Below, in pieces: positions 20,990-31,825 of a stretch of 64,000 nt of DNA. The first letter of the stretch is position 1, and the number at the start of each line of letters is the position of its first letter. A program made the position numbers and the translations under genes. The DNA is from Erythroxylum novogranatense (lineage: Eukaryota; Streptophyta; Magnoliopsida; Malpighiales; Erythroxylaceae): positions 2,542,001 through 2,606,000 of the forward strand of contig CM057229.1 in NCBI GenBank assembly GCA_029891385.1, read 5' to 3'. Below the pieces are notes generated by a model. It worked only from the letters and a program-made list of their open reading frames with translations, was not told where the DNA came from and did not search any database.

Positions 20990-22235
20990 CATCAGAATTC
21001 CTATGACATTTTTTATGCAATTTCTAAAATTTTAAAATTGTTAATTAAGTATTATTAGCTTATAATTTTAATAAGATTAGTTTTATTAATATTTTATTCA
21101 CATAGCTAACCTTTGTCTCTAACATATAAGCGTTCACGTGTAAATATAATTATCTAATCATCTACACAAATTAAAACGCTTAACTTAATTTGCGAAAGAG
21201 GCTATAGGATGGGTATTTTAGTTCATATAAATGATTAGTTGATAATTAATTTTTGTGCGCCGGACCTTTTTTAGCCTCAGGCAAATACTGCTATATTAGC
21301 ATCATTACCCACATACTCACAGCTTGATTGTGCGTTAAACCTTTTCTAATTCCTAGCGAGTACTACAATGTCGATGTCACCACTCATTTATAGACAAAAA
21401 AGATTTGATTTAAAATTTAAAATTTAGGGTTTAAAATTTTAGGAGAGTTTAAAATTTAGGGTCAAATAAACAAAATATTAACATAATTAACATTTTGAAC
21501 TAAATTATTAAGGTTATAAAAGATTGATCACTTAATTGAGAAATTTTAAAATTTAAACACTGAATTAAAAATTCAAAAGAATCTATTATTCCTTTTTAAT
21601 AACCAAAATGAATTCGTTAAAGTGTTTATAATAATTTATAAGTTAGGTAATTGGAATAAATTATTTAACCATTGAAATAACATATAAAAATTTAAAATTT
21701 TCAATTTAACGTTCAAAATTTTAAAATTTTCAATTAAATAACTAATTTTTATAATATTAAAATTCTGCTCAAACCTTTGGGTTTGTTAGTATTTTACTAA
21801 TTTAGTTAACAAGATCATTTTTGTTCGTGATATTTAAACTTTAACGTGAAAAATTAACAACTAATTAAGGCTATATTTGGTTAATAGAATGATTTTTGTT
21901 CAACTCAGCCTCACCACATTAATTTCAAATCGAGTTGAATCATGTCAACTTTATTAATTTTAAGATTGTCTAAAGGTCGAACCCAATTGACTCGATGAAT
22001 CGAACCCAATCAACTTTGAATAATCTAAAATTTGTTTGAGATAATAATAATATAAAAAAAACATGTCATTTTCATATAATTAACGAAAATAATATTATTT
22101 TAATTAATATATAAAAATGACTTAATTTAAGATCCTGTCAATTCAAGCTTAATTCGAATCCAACCGAACCTATCTAATCATCCCTAGATGCAATGCGATT
22201 CAAGGACAATCATTGACAATAAACTAATAACAGAG
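20990..22235. other. Intergenic AT-rich DNA, no gene seen
   Basis: Very AT-rich spacer with short degenerate tracts resembling CGAACCCAATTGACTCG-type decayed repeat DNA (about 21970-22180). No coding exon or recognisable element end found. Confidence 0.45.
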
Positions 22236-22239
22236 TTCA

Positions 22240-22367
22240 GATCCTCTGTCCAATATTATGGTGTTTTATTGTGTCCAATGAATCTCAGTCATTCATTTAT
22301 GTGGGTCTTGCATGGGTCTTGTGTGATTCCTACAAAATAAATGGTTGAGATTATTGGACAGAGGATC
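22240..22367. mobile_element. Short MITE-like element with 16-bp terminal inverted repeats
   Basis: GATCCTCTGTCCAATA at 22240-22255 is the exact reverse complement of 22352-22367. A second, imperfect inverted repeat lies inside (TCCAATGAATCTCA... against ...TGAGATTATTGGA), so most of the 128 bp can fold. No coding capacity. Target-site duplication not clear. It sits about 190 bp upstream of the P450 pseudogene start. Confidence 0.65.
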
Positions 22368-22906
22368 TTTTCTCCTAATAATATGGAAGCAACGTAACAG
22401 GAGTCCAGTGAGAAGCAAGACCAACTTGAAAAACAACGTAAATTCATTCTTAAATGCCGAGGTTGATGATGGTCCGAGGATATAGTTGTATGTAAATGAG
22501 AAACCCACCTTCTGTATCAGAATTCAGATATTGAACAATCACATACTGAGTCTTAACCATGGTTCTTGTTGCTCTTGTGATCCTGACAACTATTGTTATT
22601 ACTATAAATCTTGCGTACCACATCATATGGGTTCCTCGTAGAATCTAATCCCACTTCAGTAATCAAGGAGTAAAGGGCCCTGGCTGCCGCCCCATGCTCG
22701 GCAACATGGCGGAGGTCCGTCGCATGACAGCGGAAGCTTTGTCCAAGCCGATGACATCGTTAGACCACAAGATTCTTTCGCGTGTGTTTCCTCTTTATCA
22801 CAGTTAGTCCGTAAAACACATCGTGCCATTCTTGTACTGGTTTGGACCCAAACCCAGGTTGCTTATAACTGACCCGGCCATGATCAAAGAGGTGCTCATG
22901 AACACG

Positions 22907-22911
22907 GGACG
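22907..22911. repeat. Target-site duplication GGACG (left copy)
   Basis: GGACG immediately precedes the 5' LTR and recurs at 27622-27626 directly after the 3' LTR. Removing the element plus one copy joins the P450 reading frame exactly, which confirms the insertion point. Confidence 0.92.
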
Positions 22912-23134
22912 TGTTGAAAAAGTCAATATTGTTACTGTTTTGTGCTGTTATATCGTGTACCTATTCTGTAGCTATGACTCTGTAAACTAGGCATAAATAT
23001 CTCCACTATCTCTTGTATCTTTCTTGTGAGGATTTTTCGCATTGTAGAACTGACAAGTGATGTAAATATACAAGACCACATCATTGCCTTGGTGTGCGTG
23101 ATTAACCAGCCATATTGTTTGCATATTTATTATA
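22912..23134 (+). repeat. Copia 5' LTR (223 bp)
   Basis: Begins TGTTGAAAAAG and ends TTATTATA directly before the primer-binding site. Differs from the 3' LTR at 7 sites by eye, about 3%. It ends in TA, not the canonical CA, in both copies. Confidence 0.93.
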
Positions 23135-23167
23135 TGGTATCAGAGCCATTCTTTTTCACACACGAAA

Positions 23168-26100
23168 ATGTCCAACGTCAATTCATCTTCCTCATCTATT
23201 TTGTCCTCTTCCTCCTCCTCCATTTCTACTTCTCCTGGACTACTACCAACTTCATCTTTTGAAGCTCTCATCAACATCAAACTGACAAGGGGCAACTATC
23301 TTCTTTTGAAGGCTCAGTTCTTGCCTTACCTCAGGAGTCAGCAGCTCCTTGGCTATATAGATGGCTCAGTTCAGTGCCCTGCCTTACCAATCCTGCGTAT
23401 CAAGTGTGGCTGCAACAAGACCAACTTATGTTGAGTGCTCTTCTATCTTCACTCACTGAAGAAGTCTTGGCCCAAGTCTTATTTCTTACTACATCTTGTG
23501 AAGTATGGCAGGCTCTAGAGCGTATGTTCTCATCTCGTTCCAAGGTACGGATGATGCAAATACGCCTCCAACTATCTACTATCCAAAAAGGTGATATGTC
23601 AGTTACAGACTATTTTCATAAAGTGAAAAATTTAGCTGACACCTTGGTTGCCATAGGCAAGCCTTTAGAAGATGATGAAATCATCACCTATATGCTAGCT
23701 GGATTAGATTCTGCTTTTGATGCTCTTGTAACTTCAGTTACAACAAGAACATATAAGCTCTCTCTGAATGATCTTTATGCGCATATGTTGAGTTATGAAA
23801 CGCTCATGGAGCATCATAACATGGCCCTTCAAGTCTCAGGGTCATCTGCAAACCATGTATCCCATTTTTCAAACAATAAAGGTAGAGGGGGATACCCAAG
23901 AAGAGGCAAAGGAGGAGGAGGCCGAGGGAGGTCTCAAATGAACTCGCCTGGATATAATCAAGGAGGAAGTAGGCCAGTTTGTCAAGTCTACAGAAAACCA
24001 GGCCGTGAAGCACTAAAATGTTACCATCGCTTTGATCACTCCTATCAAGTCGATGACATGAGAGTTGCTGTTGCTGCAATTTCTTCTCACTCTTATGATG
24101 CTGATCCAACCTGGTACACTGACACTGCTGCCACGTATCACATTACAAGCGACCTCGAAAAATTGATGACTAAAGAGAAGTACCACGGCAAATATCAAGT
24201 TCAAACGGCTAGTGGTTCAGGTATGAATATTACTCATATTGGTCACTCTTGTTTACAAGCTCAGGCTAAAACTCTGAATCTTAAGAATGTTCTTCATATT
24301 CCTGAGGTCTCTAGAGATCTTATTTTTGTTCATCGTTTAGCCGTTGACAACAATGTATTCTTTGAATTTCATCCCTTTCATTTATGAATCAAGGATTGTA
24401 TCTTGAAGAAAACACTTCTTCAAGGCAGATGTGAAGATGGTTTGTATCCCATCAAACCAAGGAGCATTGCCATGTTCAAGAGGGCTCTTCTCAGCATAAA
24501 ACCTTCAGAAGAACTCTGGCACTGCAGGCTTGGACATCCGTCTTCAATCATTGTTCAAAAAGCTCTCCACTTCAGCAATCTTCCATTTGTCTCATCTGCT
24601 AATAAGCCTATATGCAATGCATGTCAACAAGCCAAGAGCCACTAGTTGCCCTATACATCTTCCCACAAAATTTCTTCTTCTCCTCTTGAATTAGTGTTAT
24701 CAGATGTATGGGGTCCAGCTCATGTTTCTGCTGGAGGTTTCAAGTATTATGTTAGTTTTATAGACAATTTTAGCAAGTTTACCTGGATTTACTTGTTAAG
24801 AAATAAAGCTGATATTTTTCAAACCTTTGTTCAATTTCAAACTCATGTCGAGAGGCTTCTAAATAAACGAATTCTTTGTGTCCAAATTGATTGGGGGAGA
24901 ATACCAAAACTTCATGCTTTCTTCAAACAAATTGGTATAACCCATTAGGTTTCATGTCCTTATGCTCATCAACAAAACGGATCGGCAGAAAGAAAGCATC
25001 GTCATATAGTAGAGGTAGGTTCATCCTTGTTGTCTCAAGTTTCCATGCCTACCAGGTTCTGGGGAGATGCATTTCAAACTGCGTGTTTTCTCATAAATCG
25101 ACTACCCAGTAAAGTCATTAATTACTCTTCTCCTTTAGAACGGTTATTCAACACTAAACCAGATTACTCTTTTCTTCGCACTTTTGGCTGTGCATGTTGG
25201 CCAAATCTTAGACCTTTTAACTCCCACAAACTTCAATTTCGCTCACTTGAGTGTGTATTCCTTGGATATAGTAAACTGCATAAGGGATATAAGTGTTTGA
25301 ATCGGTCCACTGGTCGTATTTATTTGTCCCGAGATGTAGTCTTTGATGAGCATATGTTCCCATTTTCAAGAGACAATATACCCTCTACTAACATTAGTTC
25401 TCCACCCTCTGATTCTTCTGTTCTTCTTCCTCATATATTCTCTCAATATCTGCCTGAGTCTGTAATTAGGAGTAATCAATCTGATAATACTTGTTCTGCT
25501 ACTTTGCATGTTGGTTTGACAATGCAGAATCTTCTCAGCAAGGGGGTGATGTCAATGTACCAGAACCACAGCAAAATGTACCAGATGTTCCAGAATCACT
25601 ACAAACAGCACCACGACGAGAAGCTTCACCTCCTTCAGAAGGAGGTAATGTGCAGTCATAGTCTCAAAGATGCAGATCAGTTCCTTATTTCAGGAGGAGA
25701 ACCTTGTCTCAATCACATCAGGCTTCTCAAGAACAACAAGGAGGGAATCAACCAAGAACACGACTGCAACATAATATCCGTAAACCCAAGATTTACATAG
25801 ATGGTACAGTCCAATATAACACAAGAAGAAGGGCGCTTCTTAGCATAAGAGAACCCTCCAGCCATGTTAACGCTCTTCAGCATCCCGAATGGAAGCAAGA
25901 AGTGCATGAAGAATATGTTGCTCTCATGAAGAACAAAACATGGCACTTGGTTCCTCCCAATCAGGACTCAATGTGATCGATTGCAAGTGGGTTTACAAGC
26001 TCAAAAAGAAGTCAGATGGGAGTATTGACAGATACAAAGCTCGTCTCGTTGCCAAAGGATTTAAACAAAGGTTTGGGATTGATTATGAAGATACTTTTAG

Positions 26101-27262
26101 TCCTGTTGTGAAGCCAGCAATGGTGCGACTTGTTTTGTCAATAGCAATTTCTCGTGGCTGGAATCTGAGGCAGTTGGATGTCCACAACGCTTTCCTACAT
26201 GGAGTACTCAAGGAAGATGTATTTATGCGACAATCACCAGGATACATTGATGAACAACATCCTGAGTACATATGCAAACTTGACAAGGCATTGTATGGTT
26301 TAAAACAGGCTCCCAGAGCCTGGTACTCAAGGCTTAGTGCAAAGCTTCAGGAATTGAAATTTGTACCTTCCAAGGCAGATACGTCGTTGTTCATATACAA
26401 TTATGGCAAGGATATTATTTATATGCTGATATATGTTGATGATATTATTGTCACGAGCTCCTCATCTCAAGTTGTGGAAAGATTACTCAAGCTATTACAA
26501 CAAGATTTTGCTATAAAGGACTTTAGAGAGTTACATTACTTCATGGGAGTTGAAGTTAAAAGGAACAGAGAAGGAATTGTACTCACACAAAAGAAATATA
26601 TTGATGAATTGCTCTGTGGAGCAAATATGGAGGACTGCAAAACTGTAACTACACCTATGAGTACTTCAGAGAAGTTATCAAAGACACTTGGAGAAATTTT
26701 GACAAGTGAAAAAGCATCAAAATATAGGAGTATAGTTGGTGCTCTCCAGTATTTAACTCTCACAAGACCAGACATAATGTTCTCTGTGAATAAGGTATGT
26801 CAGTTCTTGCACACTCCTACACAAAGTCATTGGGTAGCAGTTAAAAGGATTCTCAGATACTTGAAGTATACATCCACAGTTGGGTTATCTATCAAAAAGT
26901 CGACAACTTCATTTGTTAGTGCATTTTCGGATGTTGATTGGACTGGATGTTCAGATGATTGAAGGTCAACAGGAGGATTTGCTGTTTTCTTTGGTCCTAA
27001 CTTGATTTCATGGAGCTCGAGAAAACAAGCAACAATTTCTAGGTCAAGTACAGAATCAGAGTATAAGTCTCTTGCTAATGCCACTGCTGAAATTATTTGG
27101 ATACAGTCATTACTGGGAGAATTGGGAATTTTTCAAGCTCAATCTCCTCGGTTGTGGTGTGACAACTTAGGAGCTACATACTTATCGGCGAATCCAGTCT
27201 TCCATGCAAAAACTAAGCACATTGAAGTAGATTTTCACTTCGTACGTGAAAGAGTGACATAG
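23168..27262 (+). pseudogene. Copia gag-pol polyprotein, broken
   Basis: Visible domains in order: gag with LTRGNYLLLKAQFLPYL; a zinc knuckle with altered residues (CQVYRKPGREALKCYH, second Cys and the His lost); a protease site WYTDTAATYH; GAG-pre-integrase WHCRLGHPS (near 24520); an integrase core with LSDVWGPAHVSAGG and SAERKHRH; reverse transcriptase from about 25970 with YVDD (near 26430); and RNase [17 protein letters not shown] (near 27045). Frame breaks include the 23374-23434 overlap, stops at 24385, 24643, 24946 and 26960, and shifts around 25600-25980. The reverse transcriptase block itself is open over 340 codons. Confidence 0.9.
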
Positions 27263-27398
27263 AAGGCATTGTAAATAAGGTTTATCTCTTCTAAAGATCA
27301 GGTGGCAGATATTTTCACAAAACCATTACCCATTCAACAATTCTCAGTTATTCGACGCAATCTCAACTTAATCTCTACAAGTTTATATTGAGGGGGAC

Positions 27399-27621
27399 TG
27401 TTGAAAAAGTCAATATTGTTACTGTTTTGTGCTGTTATATCGCGTACCTATTCTGTAGCTATGACTCTGTAAACTAGGCATAAATATCTCCACTATCTCT
27501 TGTATCTTTCTTGTAAGGATTTTTTGCATTGTAGAGCTGACAAGTGATTTAAATATACAAGACCACATCACTGCCTTGGTGTGCGTGATTAACCAGCCAT
27601 ACTGTTTGCATATTTATTATA
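27399..27621 (+). repeat. Copia 3' LTR (223 bp)
   Basis: Same length and ends as the 5' LTR. Preceded by the polypurine tract and followed by GGACG (27622-27626), the second target-site copy. Confidence 0.93.
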
Positions 27622-28748
27622 GGACGAGCATTGGAAAGGGTCGGATCCGACCCAGTTTTGAGGCAGCTTCAGGGAAGTGAGGGACTCATGGAGCTCAAAG
27701 GCAAGGAATGGGCTGTTCACAGAAGAATTTGTAACCTGGGCCTGAATATGGAGCAGGTTAAGGTGTGACCTTATGTTTACTTGCATTATAAGAATTTGAA
27801 GTAGAATTTGAGCTTATGATTGTAATATTGTCAGATTTGTTATATAACAATTTACTGTCTGAAGCAGAGCATAACCATAATCTGTGTATGTTTGGTATAT
27901 TTATGAACAGAGAGTTGGGTGCCAGAAATGACAGCCAAGACAATGAAGATGCTAGAGAAATGGGAGTTGACAAGAGCTGAAAGGGATGATGTGGAGATTG
28001 ATGTTCATAAACATCTCCATCAACTGTCAACTGATATTATCTCCAGCGCTATCTTTGGGAGCAGGTTTGAAGAAGGAAAGTACATATTTGAGCTGCACGA
28101 AAAGCAAATGCTCCTTGCCTCTGCTGCTCTGAAATATGTTGCTATACCTCTGTTCAGGTCTCAATATCATCTTGCGTCTTCAATCTTATTTTTAGTCTTC
28201 TGTGTTTGTAAAAGTAATGAAATTGGCTTGTGTCACAGGTTTTTGCCAATTCCTGTGAACATAGACAGGTGGAGACTTGATAAGAAACTCTGCAGGTCAA
28301 TCAGGATGATAGTGGAGACTAACCGAGGAAAAGAGAACTAGAGAAACTTCCTAAGCTTATTAATGACTTCCTATAAGAACCATAATGGTGACGAAGAGAA
28401 ACTGCAGATTCAGGAAATTGTTGATGAATGCAAGACTTTTTACTTTGTAGGTAAAGAAACAGTTGCCAATGTTTTGACATGGGCACTTGTTCTTCTAGCA
28501 ATGCATTAAGATTGGCAAATCAAGGCCTGTGAAGAAATATCCCTTGTTTGGAAAGACAAAGAGCCACTGATCACCGCAGATACTTTTGGTCAACTCAAGA
28601 TTGTGAGTTTCCGATTACATCAATTTTCTTGCATCATTTTCCTGGAAAACAGTATCTCACAAGGCTTTGTTCTTCCTGAAATAGATAAACCTGATATTAA
28701 ACGAAGCGCTAAGACTCTACACACTAGTAACTGTTTTGTTGAGGCAGG

Positions 28749-29638
28749 TGTTGAGTTTGGGTTCCCTCCTATGTGGTAAAACCCACCAATTTTTTAAAGC
28801 TCATTTTATTTTAACCCATTAGGGTTAATTTTTTGAATTGTTAATGAAATTTAGCAGCTGCTAAGAGTGAAAAAGAGAAAAGAGAGAGGAGAGAAGAGAG
28901 AGTTTTTGTTTTCACAAAAGGAGAGATTTTTCACTCGACCCATTTTACTTTTCCAAACACCGGGAAGTCGTTCACCGTTGGATCAGTCTCATTTTTGGTT
29001 TACAATTTCTAGACATATTGTTCTCCATTCTGAACGGTGGAGATTTAGTTTCGAGGTCTGGAGGTTGAGTTTTTGGATACAAAAGTAGACTGGTCGCAAT
29101 GAATTTCCATAACTGATGAGTTTCGCCATATTCTAATTTTTGTCTACATTCTTTGTCTAATCGGGCTGAATTTTGGTGAGCATGTTCCTTACTCAATATT
29201 CTTTGTTTTGAACGGTGGAGATTGGATTTGGACGGCTGGAACGTTTCCAAAATTTGTTAGAACAGTAGCCTTTGTTGTAATTGCTCTCTTTGTGTAGTTC
29301 TCTAATTTAATTTGTGGCTATATGAGATTGAGTCTTTGGTTTCTGGATTTTGTGGCTGTTGATCTCTGTAAGACAGTATTTGTGATAGTAGATTTCATTT
29401 GCTTTGACCAAGAGAGGTCCCGTGGTTTTTTATCCTTCACACCGAAGGAGTTTTTGCCACGTTAAATAATTGTTGTGTCTTTGTGATTAGTTGTTGATTT
29501 GTGCATTATTGGGGCAGCTTGTGATCATTTGGTTTGCTGCCAATTTTTTGCTCATTATTACTCCTAATAGATTCATTCAAGTGAGGAAAGATTTATTGAT
29601 TGATCGTTGCGTGTGTTATACCCGCTTCTTTTCCAACA
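28749..29638 (+). mobile_element. Solo LTR, 890 bp
   Basis: Sequence beginning TGTTG and ending CAACA, flanked by GCAGG on both sides (28744-28748 and 29639-29643). It interrupts exon 4 of the P450 pseudogene between codons that are adjacent in the intact paralogue. There is no primer-binding site, polypurine tract or pol coding inside, so this is best read as a solo LTR left after recombination between the two LTRs of a former element. Superfamily unknown; the TGTTG/CAACA ends and 5-bp duplication fit Copia. Strand is arbitrary. Confidence 0.85.
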
Positions 29639-29672
29639 GCAGGCATGCAAAGATGTTAAGTTGGGAGGACTT

Positions 29673-29828
29673 GACGTACCATCTAAAACACACCTGGTTC
29701 TTGCCACAATGGCAACCAACCGCAATGTTGAGATCTGGGGAGAAGATGCAGACGTACCATCTCAAACACACCTGGTTCTTGCCACAATGGCAACCAACTG
29801 CAATGTTGAGATCTGGGGAGAAGACGCA
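29673..29828 (+). repeat. 78-bp tandem duplication inside the P450 pseudogene
   Basis: Two copies, 29673-29750 and 29751-29828, differ at 3 sites. The unit is 26 codons long and in frame, duplicating the segment from DVPS to WGEDA that precedes the conserved FNPxRF motif. The intact neighbour has one copy. Confidence 0.93.
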
Positions 29829-29897
29829 GACAAGTTCAATCCACATAGATTTAGCGAGCCTAAAAAACACTCCGCTGCTTTCTTTCCATAGGGGTTG

Positions 29898-31812
29898 TGT
29901 AGGAAAATCCCGGGAGGTACATCACATGTACCGGCAGCGGAAAACAAAAATTTTGGTTCCCGGGACCTTTCCGAACCCAGGATCTTGGTATCCGTATGAA
30001 GACATAAACCTAAATAGCCAAAAGAGACTATCTCTAAAGGTGATCCACGCAGAGATCAGAAAACCTAACCGAGTCAAACCCTTTGACCCGGAATAGCTAG
30101 AAACAGATTAAAGGTCGCTAGACCCTACCTCGTCCTGGAGAGTCAAGGAAACGTTGGAGACTTGCCTTGGAGAAGAGAAGAAACGATGGTGCTTGATGAG
30201 GAAGAAGAAAGTTGAAACCTTTTCAAAGCTTTTAAACCTTAACTATTAAGGAAGCTTTTCTCCTTCTTCAAAACCTAGCCACCGTCGACCATCAAGCTTC
30301 CAATGTCCTTATACATGTGTTTTTAACTAATTAAAAGGCAACCATGAAATTAGGACAAGTGGAAGCTTTTTGGCCATTCATTCTTTAATGAATAAAGTAA
30401 GAAAGCATTGAAAAGTCAAAGCTAATCTCTTCTCCTTCCATTTCCAACGTGCTTACATATATATAATTACTAAGAGGTCCAGTCAAACTGGGGTCGGTCC
30501 TACCGGCCTACCGGGTCCCGGTGCTGAAACAGCTCCGGAAACCTTTCTTAGCAATATTGATGTCGCGATCTCATCGGGACATATCCCAATCCCATCGGGA
30601 TCCATTTAATCCTAATGCTCTCCATAATTAGAACTCTGTCCAATTACTATTTTACAGATTCTCTGAAACACTCTTAAGCGTGTGACCCTTTAGGCTTCCG
30701 GTTATGTTGGCCACTTAGATTAACAATTAATCTGAGCAAGTCATGAGCGGTATCTAGCAACACATCATGACCCCCAATTGACCGGAAAGTAATCGGTTTG
30801 ATGTATTCATCACGAACCAGATCACAAACCCTTCCATAGACAATTACCGTGCAATTCGTCCTTTCACCATCCTATACCCCACTTGGTTATGAGTATGGTC
30901 AAAGTGTCAACTCTTACTAGACTGAGTCTAGCCCAAGTGATAACAGATCTCGTCCTATGACTCATTACTCTATATGTCCATGAAGACACTCTTCATGACA
31001 TATTCATTCTGGCCAGAGATTTACAAGTAATGATCCTGACAAGAGGCCATGTGTATCTCCTCTGCTAATCCAGAAGTGGTGAATCCTTTATTGGCTACTC
31101 AATTATCTTGAATACCTCAAGTCGCACTCCAAGCACCACCCTATGAGTTACCTCGGAAGGCAACAAGGAATGGAGTCAAGCACGGGATCAAGATTCAAGA
31201 TATCCTCGAGTACCTCAAGTCAAGGATACTTGCACCATTGCTATGATGAGATTATCACCGACACTAGATAAGATATCCATGTGATGATCTCATGGCGGTC
31301 ATCTAATGAACTTACTACCGCTAGTAAGCATCCACATGTCAATTCTAAATATCTCATATTTACAGCTTCGAGATCCACCGCTTGATCCAATCAAGGAATA
31401 TGACATGTGTTAGTCTATCCGGATTAATGATGTCCATCTCATTAATCCTATGACTAGGGAGAATTTAGATACTGACACAATTGCACATGATAGGAATCTC
31501 AAGAGTATGATCACATCATAATTTCCTTCATGCTATGTCATATATCATGGACTTTATTAATCTGATTAAAGATCCAATCAATTCATAAACAATGTTCATG
31601 AACATCAAATTAATGAATTATGCCTTTTCTTTATTTATTCATTCAGTCTGCATACGACTGTGAATAAAACGCGCTAAAGGGGATTGCCTTTAGGGCACAA
31701 ATAAACAGTATCGTCCTTGAATAAGTCGACTTATGCAATGTACAAGTCGACTTATCGGTACTTTTCAAGAACAAGTCGACTTATCAGTAGTACAAGTCGA
31801 CTTGTACTTACA
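29898..31812 (-). repeat. Long Copia LTR, left copy (3' LTR of the element)
   Basis: About 1.9 kb, aligned by eye along its full length with 37646-39604. Carries four AAGTCGACTT palindromes near its right end (31720-31808). Lacks the TA-repeat expansion of the other copy. Confidence 0.9.
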
Positions 31813-31825
31813 AATCTCCCACTTG

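Larger units (their letters stand above)
22912..27621 (+). mobile_element. Ty1/Copia LTR retrotransposon, 4710 bp
   Basis: Complete element with two 223-bp LTRs (22912-23134, 27399-27621), a primer-binding site matching initiator Met-tRNA (TGGTATCAGAGCC, 23135-23147), a polypurine tract TTGAGGGGGAC at 27388-27398, and a GGACG target duplication. The coding order gag, protease, integrase, reverse transcriptase, RNase H is the Copia order. The coding region is broken by stops and frameshifts, so the element is non-autonomous now. It lies in exon 1 of the P450 pseudogene in the same orientation as that gene. Confidence 0.95.

Noticed and set aside
29491..30096. 201-codon plus-strand open frame
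   Set aside because: It runs from the solo LTR through P450 exon remains into the Copia LTR, in a frame different from the P450; chance frame across junctions.
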